Source: Frankiales bacterium | GTDB taxonomy: Bacteria > Actinomycetota > Actinomycetes > Mycobacteriales > Jatrophihabitantaceae | DNA: 64,000 nt | Direction of reading: 5' to 3' | NCBI GenBank assembly: GCA_025966315.1 | Contig: JAOPUZ010000026.1 | Span: 1-64,000 of the forward strand | Shown here: positions 25,844 to 33,914 of the stretch, one piece after another | Position numbering within the stretch: position 1 is the first letter of the stretch | Layout: every line of letters starts with the position of its first letter | The notes under the pieces: model-generated | Seen by the model: the letters and a program-made list of their open reading frames with translations, nothing else | Database searches by the model: none | What the model was told of the DNA's origin: nothing | Position numbers and translations under genes: made by a program

Positions 25844-26122
25844 ATGCTCGGTCTCATTATCAGCCTGATCATCATTGGGCTCGTCGCTGGTGCGATCGCG
25901 AGATTGCTCGTACCGGGAAAGCAAGAAATGTCGGTCCCCATGACCATTCTCATCGGGATCATCGGATCTTTCGTCGGCGGCTTCCTCGGCTACCTGATCT
26001 TCAACTCCGACCATTCCGGCGGGTTCTTCCAGCCGTCCGGAATCATCGGATCGATCATCGGCGCCGTCATCGTGCTGTTGATCTGGATGCGAGTCGGCGC
26101 GCGTAGTTCGATCCGGAGCTGA
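25844..26122 (+). CDS. GlsB/YeaQ/YmgE family stress-response membrane protein
   Basis: 92 residues from ATG 25844 (GGAG eight bases upstream). Three membrane helices: LGLIISLIIIGLVAGAIARLL, MTILIGIIGSFVGGFLGYLIF and IIGSIIGAVIVLLIWM. The GLVAGAIARLLVPGK loop is the transglycosylase-associated (YeaQ) signature. These small proteins are induced by stress in many bacteria; their role is not known. The position opposite the holin-X/DUF3618 operon and near catalase suggests that the region is a stress cluster. Confidence 0.88.
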   Translation: MLGLIISLIIIGLVAGAIARLLVPGKQEMSVPMTILIGIIGSFVGGFLGYLIFNSDHSGGFFQPSGIIGSIIGAVIVLLIWMRVGARSSIRS

Positions 26123-26212
26123 ATGCCGACCTAGGCGTATTCGTCAGCTATCGAAGGAACAGGACCTAGGTGGGTTGCTGGCGCGCCTAGTTCAGCCAAC
26201 CAGCTGAGCAAG

Positions 26213-26974
26213 TTAGAACTGGACACCGCGGGACAAGGCACCGTCGACGAGCACGTTTGCGCCGCTGGTACGGCTGGCCGCGGGGCTGGCCACGAAGACC
26301 ACGGTGCGCGCGACCTCGTCGGCGGTGCCCATGCGCCCGCTGGGGTTCAGATCGAACGCGGTGGCAAAGAACTCAGGATCGCTCTGCTTGATCGACTCCC
26401 ACACGCCGCCCTCGAAATAGGTGTTGCCCGGCGACACCGTATTCGCGCGAATCCCCTTGCTGGCCAACTGGTTCGCCAAACCCTGGATGTAGTGGATCAA
26501 GGCTGCCTTGATCGTTCCGTAGGGGCCGGCCGCGAAGTCGACCTCGCGCCCGGACACGCTCGACACCGCGATGATGGACGGTGCGCTGCTGGCCTCGAGG
26601 AACGGCATCGCCGCTCTGACCAATCGAACCGCGCCCATCAGATCCACCTCGAACGAGGCGACCCAACTCTCTTCGGTGTCCGGTATGGCCAGCGCGCTGA
26701 CGTTGGACACGATGATGTCGACGCCGCCGAGCAGTCGGGCGCTGTCGGTCACCCATTGGGCCAGGCCGAGCGCGTCCGCGACGTCCACCGCGGTGCCGAT
26801 GGCGACACCGCCGGTCTCGCTCAGCTCATCCTCGGTGGCTTTGACCGCCGCCGCGTCGCGAGCGCAGAACGCCACCGACGCACCTTCGGCCAGGAATTGT
26901 TCGACGACTGCCCGGCCGATTCCTCGGGTACCGCCGGTTACCAGCGCCCGTAGGCCGGTGAGTTGCAGGTCCAT
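26213..26974 (-). CDS. SDR-family oxidoreductase
   Basis: 253 residues from ATG 26974 (AAAGGA upstream). The cofactor motif is TGGTRGIG, the structural NVSA follows, and the active site has Ser (IAVSSVSGRE) and YGTIK. The end (GANVLVDGALSRGVQF) is typical for classical SDRs. The substrate is unknown. It follows the formamidase-like gene on the same strand 72 bases downstream, so both may be transcribed together. Confidence 0.87.
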   Translation of the reverse strand: MDLQLTGLRALVTGGTRGIGRAVVEQFLAEGASVAFCARDAAAVKATEDELSETGGVAIGTAVDVADALGLAQWVTDSARLLGGVDIIVSNVSALAIPDTEESWVASFEVDLMGAVRLVRAAMPFLEASSAPSIIAVSSVSGREVDFAAGPYGTIKAALIHYIQGLANQLASKGIRANTVSPGNTYFEGGVWESIKQSDPEFFATAFDLNPSGRMGTADEVARTVVFVASPAASRTSGANVLVDGALSRGVQF

Positions 26975-27046
26975 CAGAGAGCGTCCTTTCGAGAAGGGCA
27001 AAGCTGGATTTGTCGAGCGTCTGGTGCTGCGCCGCATCCCCGCGGA

Positions 27047-28066
27047 TCAGCCGCGGAGCACCTGCACCGCGCGCGCTCGTAGTTCGTCGTGCATGCCTGC
27101 GAAAGCAACGGCAGCGGGCAATAGCGACTTGCGGGCCTTGGTGACGACGCTGTAATTGGCGTCGACCACATTCGCCAGCGGCACCTCGGAAATCTGGGAG
27201 AGCAGTTGATAGGCGTCCATCTTGTGCAGTCCGTACAGCTCGGTCAGCCAGGTCACCATCTCGACCTGGCCGATCCGCCAGGCATCCTCGAGTGGCCGGC
27301 TGGACCCGACCGTCAACCAGTGCTCGTCATCCTCCAGTCGCGGCCAGGCCGGTGCCCCGCCCTTGATCAATTCGACAATGACCGTGGACGTCATGGCCCC
27401 CTCCACCGCCGTTCCGCAGGATTCGCCCTCGCCCTGCCGGTAGTGACCGTCCCCGATCGAGAACAACGCACCCTCGACGTTTACGCCCAGAAAGCAGGTG
27501 ACCCCGGCCCGCAGCTGCGGTGTGTCCATGTTGCCCCCGAACCGATCGGGCACCAACGAGCTGCGTACCTCGCCGCCCGCCGGAGCGACACCGACGGTGC
27601 CCAGCATCGGCTCCAGCGGTAACTCCACGCTCAACTCGCTGTGCTGAGCCTGAAACTGCACCGTGCGGCGGACGGTGTCCAGGTGGTAAATCCAGGTCAT
27701 GTCGGGCAGCGGATCCTGCAACGTCGCGGTCCGGTCCGTGCTGGTCAGGCCGCCGAAAAATGGGATCGAGGCTGATGCGCCCCAGTCCCGGGCCGGCTCC
27801 AGGCTGATCAGGTGCAGGGCGAGCGTGTCACCGGGCTCGGCGCCTTCGACGTAAAAGGGGCCGGTCTGCGGGTTCACGTAGCGAAGGTCGACCTTCTCTC
27901 TCGACAGGTCGGTCACGCTGCGCAATGCGCTGCAGAAGGCGTCGTCAGACCACAGCCGCAGCACCGACCCCGGTGTTATCCGCCGTATCGGCGGAGCCCC
28001 GCCGAACGTGAAAACGTACTGCTGAGCGGTCGGCGTGAATTCGATGATGTCGAGGCTGCCCGTCAC
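27047..28066 (-). CDS. Acetamidase/formamidase family protein
   Basis: 339 residues from GTG 28066. It matches the FmdA/AmdA fold: the start with the FTPTAQQYVFTFGG strand, VEGAEPGDTLALHLISLEP in the first third, the metal-site region NMDTPQLRAG, and the signature HYRQGEGESCGTAVEGAM. These enzymes hydrolyse formamide or short amides to ammonia and the acid. At 339 residues it is shorter than classical FmdA (about 400) and close to the acetamidase-like group. A TTTACCGTAAA palindrome lies 63 bases upstream. Confidence 0.88.
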   Translation of the reverse strand: MTGSLDIIEFTPTAQQYVFTFGGAPPIRRITPGSVLRLWSDDAFCSALRSVTDLSREKVDLRYVNPQTGPFYVEGAEPGDTLALHLISLEPARDWGASASIPFFGGLTSTDRTATLQDPLPDMTWIYHLDTVRRTVQFQAQHSELSVELPLEPMLGTVGVAPAGGEVRSSLVPDRFGGNMDTPQLRAGVTCFLGVNVEGALFSIGDGHYRQGEGESCGTAVEGAMTSTVIVELIKGGAPAWPRLEDDEHWLTVGSSRPLEDAWRIGQVEMVTWLTELYGLHKMDAYQLLSQISEVPLANVVDANYSVVTKARKSLLPAAVAFAGMHDELRARAVQVLRG

Positions 28067-28128
28067 AATTGCCGATCATCGCACTGCCGGATTACCGGTT
28101 TGTATCGGCGGTCGAGTTGTTTGGCACA

Positions 28129-28148
28129 TTTACCGTAAACGCCGTAAA
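28129..28148 (-). promoter_or_regulatory. Possible operator TTTACCGTAAA upstream of the formamidase gene
   Basis: The inverted repeat TTTACCGTAAA (28129-28139) is followed after five bases by a further GTAAA. It lies about 63 bases before the formamidase start and just before the end of the YchJ-like gene. A/T-rich palindromes of this kind are rare in this GC-rich window. A regulator is not obvious nearby. Confidence 0.35.
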
Positions 28149-28157
28149 GCATGGCGC

Positions 28158-28544
28158 TTACGTCGAAATGCCGCTCAGGTAATGCCATTGGCCGTCCTCG
28201 CGAACAAAGGTGCTTCGTTCATGCAGCACGGATTGCGTACGGTCCTGCCGGTAATGGGCACGGAATTCCACGATGCCGTTCGTGTCGAACGGGCCACCAC
28301 CGACCGCTTCGACGATCTCCAGGTGAGTCCAGCGCAGCTGCGGATCCAGCTCGATCGATTCGGGACGGGTGGACCGATGCCACGTCCGGAGCAGGTAAGC
28401 AGAATCGCCGACAGCGAAGGCGGCGAACCGGGATTGCATCAACGCCGCGGCGGTGGCAGCGACCGATTCGGCGGAGTGGAAGCGTCCGCAGCACGCCGAA
28501 TAGGTGTCCCCGGAGTTGCACGGACAACGGTGTGGCGACGTCAC
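28158..28544 (-). CDS. YchJ-like SEC-C/NTF2 protein (UPF0225)
   Basis: 128 residues from GTG 28544 (GGAAAG upstream); the open frame extends further but without relation to the family. The N-terminus CPCNSGDTYSACCGRFH is the zinc-binding SEC-C-like motif, then LMQSRFAAFAVGDSAYLLRTWH, and the NTF2-like domain ends with FREDGQWHYLSG-type sequence, as in the YchJ family. Its molecular role is unknown. It stands in front of the formamidase gene on the same strand, 91 bases away. Confidence 0.87.
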   Translation of the reverse strand: MTSPHRCPCNSGDTYSACCGRFHSAESVAATAAALMQSRFAAFAVGDSAYLLRTWHRSTRPESIELDPQLRWTHLEIVEAVGGGPFDTNGIVEFRAHYRQDRTQSVLHERSTFVREDGQWHYLSGIST

Positions 28545-28749
28545 CTTTCCATTGTGCCGAAAGCAGATCTTAGGCCTCGAACGGGTGTAATCTGCCGGTG
28601 GTTGAACCCACAGCCAGCTTGGATTTGCGACCGCTGCTAGCAGCGGTTTAGCGAGCATTCTGCTCAGGACCTGGCTGCGCTCGGCGGTTACAGTCGGGAG
28701 TCACGCTTGTGAGCGGCACCGAACTCGCACTCCCACTAAACGCGTCGCC

Positions 28750-30183
28750 GTGAAGTCGCGCCCGGAATCAAGCGGGGATGCGGGGTCCGGCGGGGCCGTC
28801 AGGCGACCCGGGTCCGCATCGGCCGACGCCAACCTACGGACGAGCTTCTCACAATTGTCGCGGTTGATCATGCATCCGCACAGCTTGCCGGACACCCTCG
28901 AACACATCGCGGTGTTCGCGGTCAAAGCGATCCCCGGTGCCGAGGGTGCCGGGCTGACGCTCTTCCAAGGCAATCGGGCGGACACGATCGTGGCCAGCGC
29001 GAGGTTCGTCCACGACGTCGATGCAGCTCAGTACAGCATCGGCGAAGGCCCGTGCATCACCGCGGCCGCCGAACGCCGGACCGTTCGGCTGGCGTCGGTC
29101 GACGCTGATGGACCGTACCCACGGTTCGGTCCACGAGCCGCCGAAATGGGCATTCAGAGCATGTTGTCGCTGCCGTTGCTGAGCGAGGGCATCGACGGGG
29201 ATGTGCTCGGCTCGATCAACGTCTATGCCCGTGAGCGAAATGTCTTCGACGACCGAGCCCAGGAATTGGGCGAATTATTTGCTATTCCGGCGGCAATCTC
29301 CGTTCGCAATGCGCAGGCATTATCTGAGGCGTTGCTGTTGACCGGACGGCTCGAGGCGGCCCTGGTCAAGCGCGCCGCCGAGGATCGTGCCACCGGTGCT
29401 CTGCTGCGCCGCGCCGTACGCGATCGGGAAGAAGCCGATACCGCGACGGCCGCTGCGGATATTCGCGCTGAAGTCGCGGTCGCCGCGAACAACGGCTTGG
29501 TATCGCGAATGAGTCATGAACTGCGGACGCCTCTGAACGAGGTGTTGGGCTTCGCGCAACTACTTGATCTGGACGTGCTCACCCCAGACCAGCACGCGTC
29601 GGTCGCCCACATCTTGCACGGTGGACGGCACCTGCTCACCATGATCGACGATGTGCTCGAGATCGCCGGTAATTCCGCTGACCAGCTCGACCACGCCCTC
29701 GAGCCGGTATTGATGAGTGATGTCCTGACCGACGCGATCCGTGCCGCCGGTCCACTGGCAACAGCCACCGACATCACGATCCACTACGAGGCGACCGGGC
29801 GCGACGCCGCCCGGTACGTCCGTGCGAATCGCGGCAAGTTGCGTCAGATCCTCGGTCAGCTGCTGTCCAATGCGGTGAAATACAACCGCCCCGGCGGGCG
29901 GGTCGACGTATCGTGCGCGCTCATCACCGGGTCCAGGTTGGCCGTCAGCATTGCCGACAATGGCTTCGGTATCGCGCTCGTGGACCTGCCACGCCTGTTC
30001 GTACCGTTCGACCGCATCGACGTCACGCAGGAGGGCACCGGCATCGGCTTGGCCCTATCGCAGCAGCTGACCATCCGAATGGGCGGCCACCTGGACGTTC
30101 GCTCCGTTCTCGGAGAGGGCAGTACTTTTACGATCACGCTGCCCATCAGTACCCCCTTTGACGATCAGGCGACTGGCCGCTGA
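28750..30183 (+). CDS. GAF-domain sensor histidine kinase
   Basis: 477 residues from GTG 28750; no good ribosome site is seen, so the start may be further downstream. GAF domain at about 40-195 (IGEGPCITAAAERR is typical), a coiled linker to 245, then the kinase: H-box His256 (SRMSHELRTPLNEVLGFAQ), N-box (LLSNAVKYNRPGG), G1 (VSIADNGFGI) and G2 (GTGIGLALSQQL). No membrane segment, so it senses a cytoplasmic signal. No response regulator gene with a receiver domain is adjacent; the ANTAR-like protein downstream is a possible output partner. Confidence 0.88.
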   Translation: MKSRPESSGDAGSGGAVRRPGSASADANLRTSFSQLSRLIMHPHSLPDTLEHIAVFAVKAIPGAEGAGLTLFQGNRADTIVASARFVHDVDAAQYSIGEGPCITAAAERRTVRLASVDADGPYPRFGPRAAEMGIQSMLSLPLLSEGIDGDVLGSINVYARERNVFDDRAQELGELFAIPAAISVRNAQALSEALLLTGRLEAALVKRAAEDRATGALLRRAVRDREEADTATAAADIRAEVAVAANNGLVSRMSHELRTPLNEVLGFAQLLDLDVLTPDQHASVAHILHGGRHLLTMIDDVLEIAGNSADQLDHALEPVLMSDVLTDAIRAAGPLATATDITIHYEATGRDAARYVRANRGKLRQILGQLLSNAVKYNRPGGRVDVSCALITGSRLAVSIADNGFGIALVDLPRLFVPFDRIDVTQEGTGIGLALSQQLTIRMGGHLDVRSVLGEGSTFTITLPISTPFDDQATGR

Positions 30184-30285
30184 GAGGAGCGGCTGGCCAC
30201 GGCCCCCACGGGTACGTGCGGCCGGCATTCGCCCGTCCGAGCACCATTACCTGTCGCAGCGCGTCGACGGTGAGGAAGGTTGCTC

Positions 30286-30873
30286 GTGGAAATCTCAGCG
30301 GCACTCGCCGCGGATCTGCGGACCCTCACCACCGCCCTCGACCAACCCAACGAAGACATCGAAAGTGCGGTCGCCAACTTAGCCACGGGGTTAGCGGCCA
30401 CCGTGGATTCCTACCTCGGTTTCACCATAACTACGCACGCCGGCGGAAACCCGATCTCTTTCACGGTTCCCCGGCGCGCCGGCAGTCACCCGCCGGTCAC
30501 CGGCTCGTTTCGGATATCGCTCACCGCACTCGGCAGTGGTTCGCCGTCCGACTGGCTGATTCTCTACGCGGCCAATCCCGGCGCCTTTGTCGACCTGGCG
30601 GCAGATCTCTGCTGGGCCCTGGACATCGACATCAACACCGTGATTCTTGACGCGGACGCCGACACCGGGATTGAACTCACCGCCACGGTCAATACCGGGC
30701 TGACCGAATTGTCAATGATCAATCAGGCAATCGGCGCGCTGACCGAGGAAGGACTCACGGTCGAGCAAGCAGCGGTCGAATTGCAGCACCGCGCAGAAGC
30801 GGACCGGGTCACCCTGCATACCGCCGCCGCACGGGTCATGAGCACACTGCGTACGGACGGTCTATGCCCGTAG
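30286..30873 (+). CDS. ANTAR-like C-terminal domain protein
   Basis: 195 residues from GTG 30286, nine bases after GAGGAAG; TTG 30280 would be too close to it. The first 130 residues form an alpha/beta sensor-like domain without a known signature. The last 60 (MINQAIGALTEEGLTVEQAAVELQ, then HTAAARVMSTL) follow the ANTAR three-helix pattern used to bind two-hairpin RNA antiterminator sites. The gene follows the GAF kinase by about 100 bases. I infer an RNA-binding output protein; some ANTAR consensus residues are changed. Confidence 0.68.
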   Translation: MEISAALAADLRTLTTALDQPNEDIESAVANLATGLAATVDSYLGFTITTHAGGNPISFTVPRRAGSHPPVTGSFRISLTALGSGSPSDWLILYAANPGAFVDLAADLCWALDIDINTVILDADADTGIELTATVNTGLTELSMINQAIGALTEEGLTVEQAAVELQHRAEADRVTLHTAAARVMSTLRTDGLCP

Positions 30874-30952
30874 CGGTACCGTCGAGCAGTCGTACGGCTA
30901 GCTGCGCGGCAGGTTCGATGCTGCGCTATGCGCTCTGACCAAGAGGAGAGTC

Positions 30953-31504
30953 ATGACTGCGAAAACGACCAGCAATCCTGCGCATCCGGCATCGGGCACG
31001 ACCACGACGGTCGCCTTTGTACAGTCCTGTTGGCATCGCGAAATCGTCGACCGGGCTCGCGATTCGTTTGCATCGTCCATGGCCCGCTCCGGGTTTTCGG
31101 CTGAGTCCATTGACTACTTCGAGGTTCCCGGCGCACTCGAACTGCCGCTGATGGTCAAGCGGTTAGCCGCGACCGGTCGTTACGCGGCGGTCGTCGCCGC
31201 CGGGCTGGTCGTCGACGGCGGAATTTATCGGCACGATTTCGTCGCCGCCGCGGTGATCGACGGCTTGATGCGGGTGCAGCTCGACACCGATGTGCCCGTC
31301 CTGTCGGCCGTCCTGACTCCGTTGAACTTCCACGAGCACCAGGCCCATCAGGATTTCTTCGGCGAGCATTTCGTGGTCAAAGGCGCGGAGGTGGCCGCCG
31401 CCTGCGTCGCGACGCTATGGGCCCATGACCGAGCGGGCCAAGCTCGAACAACGAATGAGCAGGCCCCTCGATCCGCACGCACTCATATGAATGCCGAAGC
31501 CTGA
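30953..31504 (+). CDS. ribH: 6,7-dimethyl-8-ribityllumazine synthase, type II-like
   Basis: 183 residues from ATG 30953 (AGGAG upstream). The lumazine synthase fold is clear: FVQSCWHREIVDRA at the substrate pocket, FEVPGALELPLMVKRLA, and the GGIYRHDFVA and NFHEHQAH segments seen in decameric type II enzymes such as Brucella RibH2. It condenses a pyrimidine and 3,4-dihydroxybutanone phosphate for riboflavin synthesis. No other rib gene or FMN riboswitch is nearby, so this is an orphan and probably a second copy. The last 35 residues are a hydrophilic extension. Confidence 0.88.
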   Translation: MTAKTTSNPAHPASGTTTTVAFVQSCWHREIVDRARDSFASSMARSGFSAESIDYFEVPGALELPLMVKRLAATGRYAAVVAAGLVVDGGIYRHDFVAAAVIDGLMRVQLDTDVPVLSAVLTPLNFHEHQAHQDFFGEHFVVKGAEVAAACVATLWAHDRAGQARTTNEQAPRSARTHMNAEA

Positions 31505-31557
31505 GCTCGCCGTTCCACCCTCAGCAACGAGCGAGACCCACAAGTGGCCGGCACTCG

Positions 31558-31591
31558 GGACGCCAGGTAGGGCAAGGGCGTCCAGCCCTAC
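31558..31591. repeat. Interleaved inverted repeats between convergent genes
   Basis: GGACGCC (31558-31564) pairs with GGCGTCC (31577-31583), and GTAGGGC (31567-31573) pairs with GCCCTAC (31585-31591). The two 7-base-pair stems interlock, so only one can form at a time, or both only as a strained pseudoknot. The site lies after ribH and overlaps the stop codon of the NYN gene on the other strand; it may act as a terminator. Confidence 0.55.
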
Positions 31592-32232
31592 ACCCATTTC
31601 GACGGGCGTACACGCACCCTTCCGGTCATCGGCTCGGTCACGGCCTGCGGAAGTTGAGCGTGCCTCAACGCGGTTTCGTTGATGTTGAAGGACCCGACGT
31701 TGGAGAAGCGTTTGTGTGGTTTGAGATTGCCGGGTGGCATCGCCAGGATGACAGCCCGCTGCACGTCTAGTCGCTTGATCGACCGCACCGCCGGCGCGAA
31801 GTCTGAGTCCGCGCTGATGAGCAGTGTCAGGTTTCCTAGCCCGGCGGCGGCGTCCTCGACCATCGAAGCTCCGAGCGCGACGTCAGTTTCCTTCTCCTCG
31901 CAAGTGCGGAACCGACGCGGGCACCCACATTCAAAATGTTGGCCACAGGTCCGGCACGGTCCGATACCGCGTGGCTTGAACCAACCTCGCTGAACATCGA
32001 GCACAGATCCGCAGTGCGCTTGCATTGCTTCGACGTACTCGATCTGGTTGGCGGCAGCTGCCGGCTCTCCCTTGACGACGGCGGTGAAGTAACGGACAAC
32101 GGCAATGTCGTCGTCGGGCCGCAGACGGCGTACAAGCTCGACGACGTCGAGCCAGCGATAGCGGCGGCCGAATTTGTGTTTGATGCCGTAGTAGAGGTTG
32201 AAGCCGTCCACGTAGGCGGTCACAATGGCCAC
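31588..32232 (-). CDS. NYN-domain (LabA/DUF88-like) putative ribonuclease
   Basis: 214 residues from GTG 32232 (GTG 32223 is an alternative; neither has a clear ribosome site). It starts with YVDGFNLYYG, carrying the first acidic residue of the NYN/PIN-like active site, then KETDVALGASMV and LISADSDFAPAV with the other aspartates. A Cys-rich insert (CRTCGQHFECGCP plus a later Cys) probably binds zinc. NYN proteins cut RNA in bacterial decay or defence. The gene is convergent with ribH and divergent from an orphan terminator/RNA candidate. Confidence 0.83.
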   Translation of the reverse strand: MAIVTAYVDGFNLYYGIKHKFGRRYRWLDVVELVRRLRPDDDIAVVRYFTAVVKGEPAAAANQIEYVEAMQAHCGSVLDVQRGWFKPRGIGPCRTCGQHFECGCPRRFRTCEEKETDVALGASMVEDAAAGLGNLTLLISADSDFAPAVRSIKRLDVQRAVILAMPPGNLKPHKRFSNVGSFNINETALRHAQLPQAVTEPMTGRVRVRPSKWV

Positions 32233-32252
32233 TGTGTGTGAGCCTAGCTGGG

Positions 32253-32340
32253 TTGCGGCCGAAGACTTCGAATGTATGGTGGATGGACACGATGCCGGTA
32301 CGTCCGGCTGGAACGGCCCCCGCGAGGGGGCCGTTTTTTT
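32253..32340 (+). ncRNA. Candidate small RNA or orphan transcript end
   Basis: A perfect intrinsic terminator (stem AACGGCCCCC at 32312-32321, GCGA loop, ten base pairs, then seven T to 32340) ends a plus-strand transcript, yet no plus-strand gene lies upstream. TTGCGG (32253) and TATGGT (32275), 16 bases apart, could start a transcript of about 50 bases. It may be a small RNA, or the tail of a gene removed when the neighbouring Clp-N gene was truncated. Confidence 0.4.
32312..32340 (+). terminator. Rho-independent terminator
   Basis: AACGGCCCCC-GCGA-GGGGGCCGTT followed by T residues: ten perfect pairs, a GNRA-type tetraloop and a seven-T tract. It is the strongest terminator in the window and works in the plus direction only. 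Confidence 0.88.
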
Positions 32341-32346
32341 GCACAA

Positions 32347-32809
32347 GGCATTTGGTTGAGCAACGCGCGAACCGCCGGCCGGCCACTACGCGATATCGGC
32401 ATCACCGGTCCGCTCGTCCGGCAGGCGCTATGCGTGTTACCCGGTGGCGAGGAACCAGCCGCCGGGCGCATCGATCCGGATGCGCTTCGGGCCATCGGCA
32501 TCGGCTACTACGGCGTCCGGGCCGCGACCGAGCAGACGTTCGGCTCCGGCGCGCTCGAGTCAGCCCCCGATCGGCGCGTCTCGACCGACCGGGCCCCAAA
32601 ACCGCGGTTCACGCCGGACGCCAAACGTTGCCTCGAAGCGGCGCTGCGCGTCACGGTCGAACCTCACCACAAGCGCCTGGAACCAGGGCACTTGTTACCG
32701 GGGGCTGCTGCGCCTGGACGATGAATTCGTGGCCGGCGCTATCGAGCGCTCGGGGACGACCGTTGCCGTCCTGTCCTTTACCGGGCTTGCTCGGCTGCCA
32801 GCGGCATAG
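32347..32809 (+). pseudogene. Clp N-terminal-domain protein, 5'-truncated and frameshifted
   Basis: Codons from about 32356 read RDIGITGPLVRQAL, then ALRAIGIGYYGVRAA, then FTPDAKRCLEAALRV and RLEPGHLL, which is the second Clp-N repeat of actinobacterial ClpC-N-like proteins. At 32698 one extra C breaks the frame; one frame over it continues RGLLRLDDEFVAGAIERSG to TAG 32809. The first repeat lacks its beginning, and the terminator lies where the 5' part should be. A single TTG at 32356 is the only start candidate. Such proteins are accessory Clp adaptors; this copy looks dead. Confidence 0.68.
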
Positions 32810-32848
32810 CCGCCAGACCCCGATTCTGGCCTGCCATACAGTGCATCG

Positions 32849-33688
32849 ATGGTCTCTGAACGCGACGTGGTGCTGACCGATGGCAGGACCGTCAAGGTCT
32901 ACGACAGCGGCAACGCAGCTTCCGGCGCTCTCGCGCTGGTGTGGCATCACGGCTCCCCCCAGACCGGCGCCCCGCTCGAACCGCTTCTCACCGGCGCCGC
33001 CTCGCGTGGGATCCGCCTGCTCTCATACGGCCGTCCCAGCTACGGTGGATCGAGTCCGCATCCCGGCCGCGACGTTGCCTCGGCAGGCCGCGACGTCGTG
33101 CAGGTTGCGGACGCGCTGGGCATCGGCCGGTTTGCCACGATGGGCGCATCCGGCGGCGGCCCGCACGCCCTCGCCTGCGCCGCAGCGGCACCTGACCGGG
33201 TGATCGGCGTCGCCTGCCTGGCCGGTCTGGCGCCATATACCGAAGATTTCGACTCGTTCGGCGGAATGGTGTCGCCCGGCGGACTTCGCTCGGGCTTGCA
33301 GGGACGCGCCGCGCGCGAACGCTACGCCGAATCGGAGGAGTTCGACGAGAACAGTTTCACAGCCACCGACTGGGCCGCCCTGAACGACTCCTGGTCATCG
33401 CTGGCTGCCGACGCCGGGCGGGCCGCGGCGCAGGGCGCAGCGGGACTGATCGATGATGACCTTGCCTTCGCAGCGCCATGGGGATTCGACGTCGGCCAGT
33501 TGGTCGCGCCCGTACTGGTCGTGCAGGGCGGCCAAGATCGCGTTGTGCCACCCGCGCATGCCGACTGGCTCATTCGCAATTGCCAGCGCTCCGAACTCTG
33601 GCTGCGGCCGGCCGACGGCCATGTGTCGATCCTCGACGCCTGCCCGCTGGCGATGGATTGGCTGCTCGCCCGCGAGAGTCATCGGTGA
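32849..33688 (+). CDS. Alpha/beta hydrolase
   Basis: 279 residues from ATG 32849. The fold markers are the oxyanion strand end WHHGSPQTG, the nucleophile elbow GASGGG with Ser101, the acid strand VLVVQGGQDRVVPP and the His loop PADGHVSILD, giving a complete Ser-Asp-His triad. No signal peptide, so it is cytoplasmic. It could be an esterase, lactonase or peptidase of the proline-iminopeptidase-like branch; the substrate is unknown. No ribosome site is evident, and it stands alone after the broken Clp-N gene. The 226 bases after it show no gene. Confidence 0.86.
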   Translation: MVSERDVVLTDGRTVKVYDSGNAASGALALVWHHGSPQTGAPLEPLLTGAASRGIRLLSYGRPSYGGSSPHPGRDVASAGRDVVQVADALGIGRFATMGASGGGPHALACAAAAPDRVIGVACLAGLAPYTEDFDSFGGMVSPGGLRSGLQGRAARERYAESEEFDENSFTATDWAALNDSWSSLAADAGRAAAQGAAGLIDDDLAFAAPWGFDVGQLVAPVLVVQGGQDRVVPPAHADWLIRNCQRSELWLRPADGHVSILDACPLAMDWLLARESHR

Positions 33689-33914
33689 CGTAGGCCGAAC
33701 CGGCTGGGCCATGACTCCATCCGGGCCCGCGTCCCACGCGCATCTGAACTCATTTACAGGGCAGACTCCGCGGGTTATGGTACGCAAATTGTGAAATGCA
33801 ACGCCGACGGCATGCTTGCGTTCCAGCACTGGCTCGGTCGCCGCGCTATTTCCGCACAATCCGCGGTGAGCTTCTGCTACCTGCGCTTTCAGCCGAAACC
33901 TGTGGAGGTCACAG

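Noticed and set aside
25674-25868. 64-codon gene with a GAGGGAGG site
   Set aside because: It overlaps the YeaQ-type gene in another frame, and the translation has no recognisable motif; kept only as a note in the intergenic entry.
31558-31591. A full H-type pseudoknot
   Set aside because: Only one nucleotide separates the last two arms, too short to span a seven-pair stem. Alternative hairpins are the better reading.
32260-32340. tRNA gene because of a TTCGAAT stretch before the terminator
   Set aside because: The bases around TTCGAAT do not form a T-stem and no acceptor stem can be drawn.
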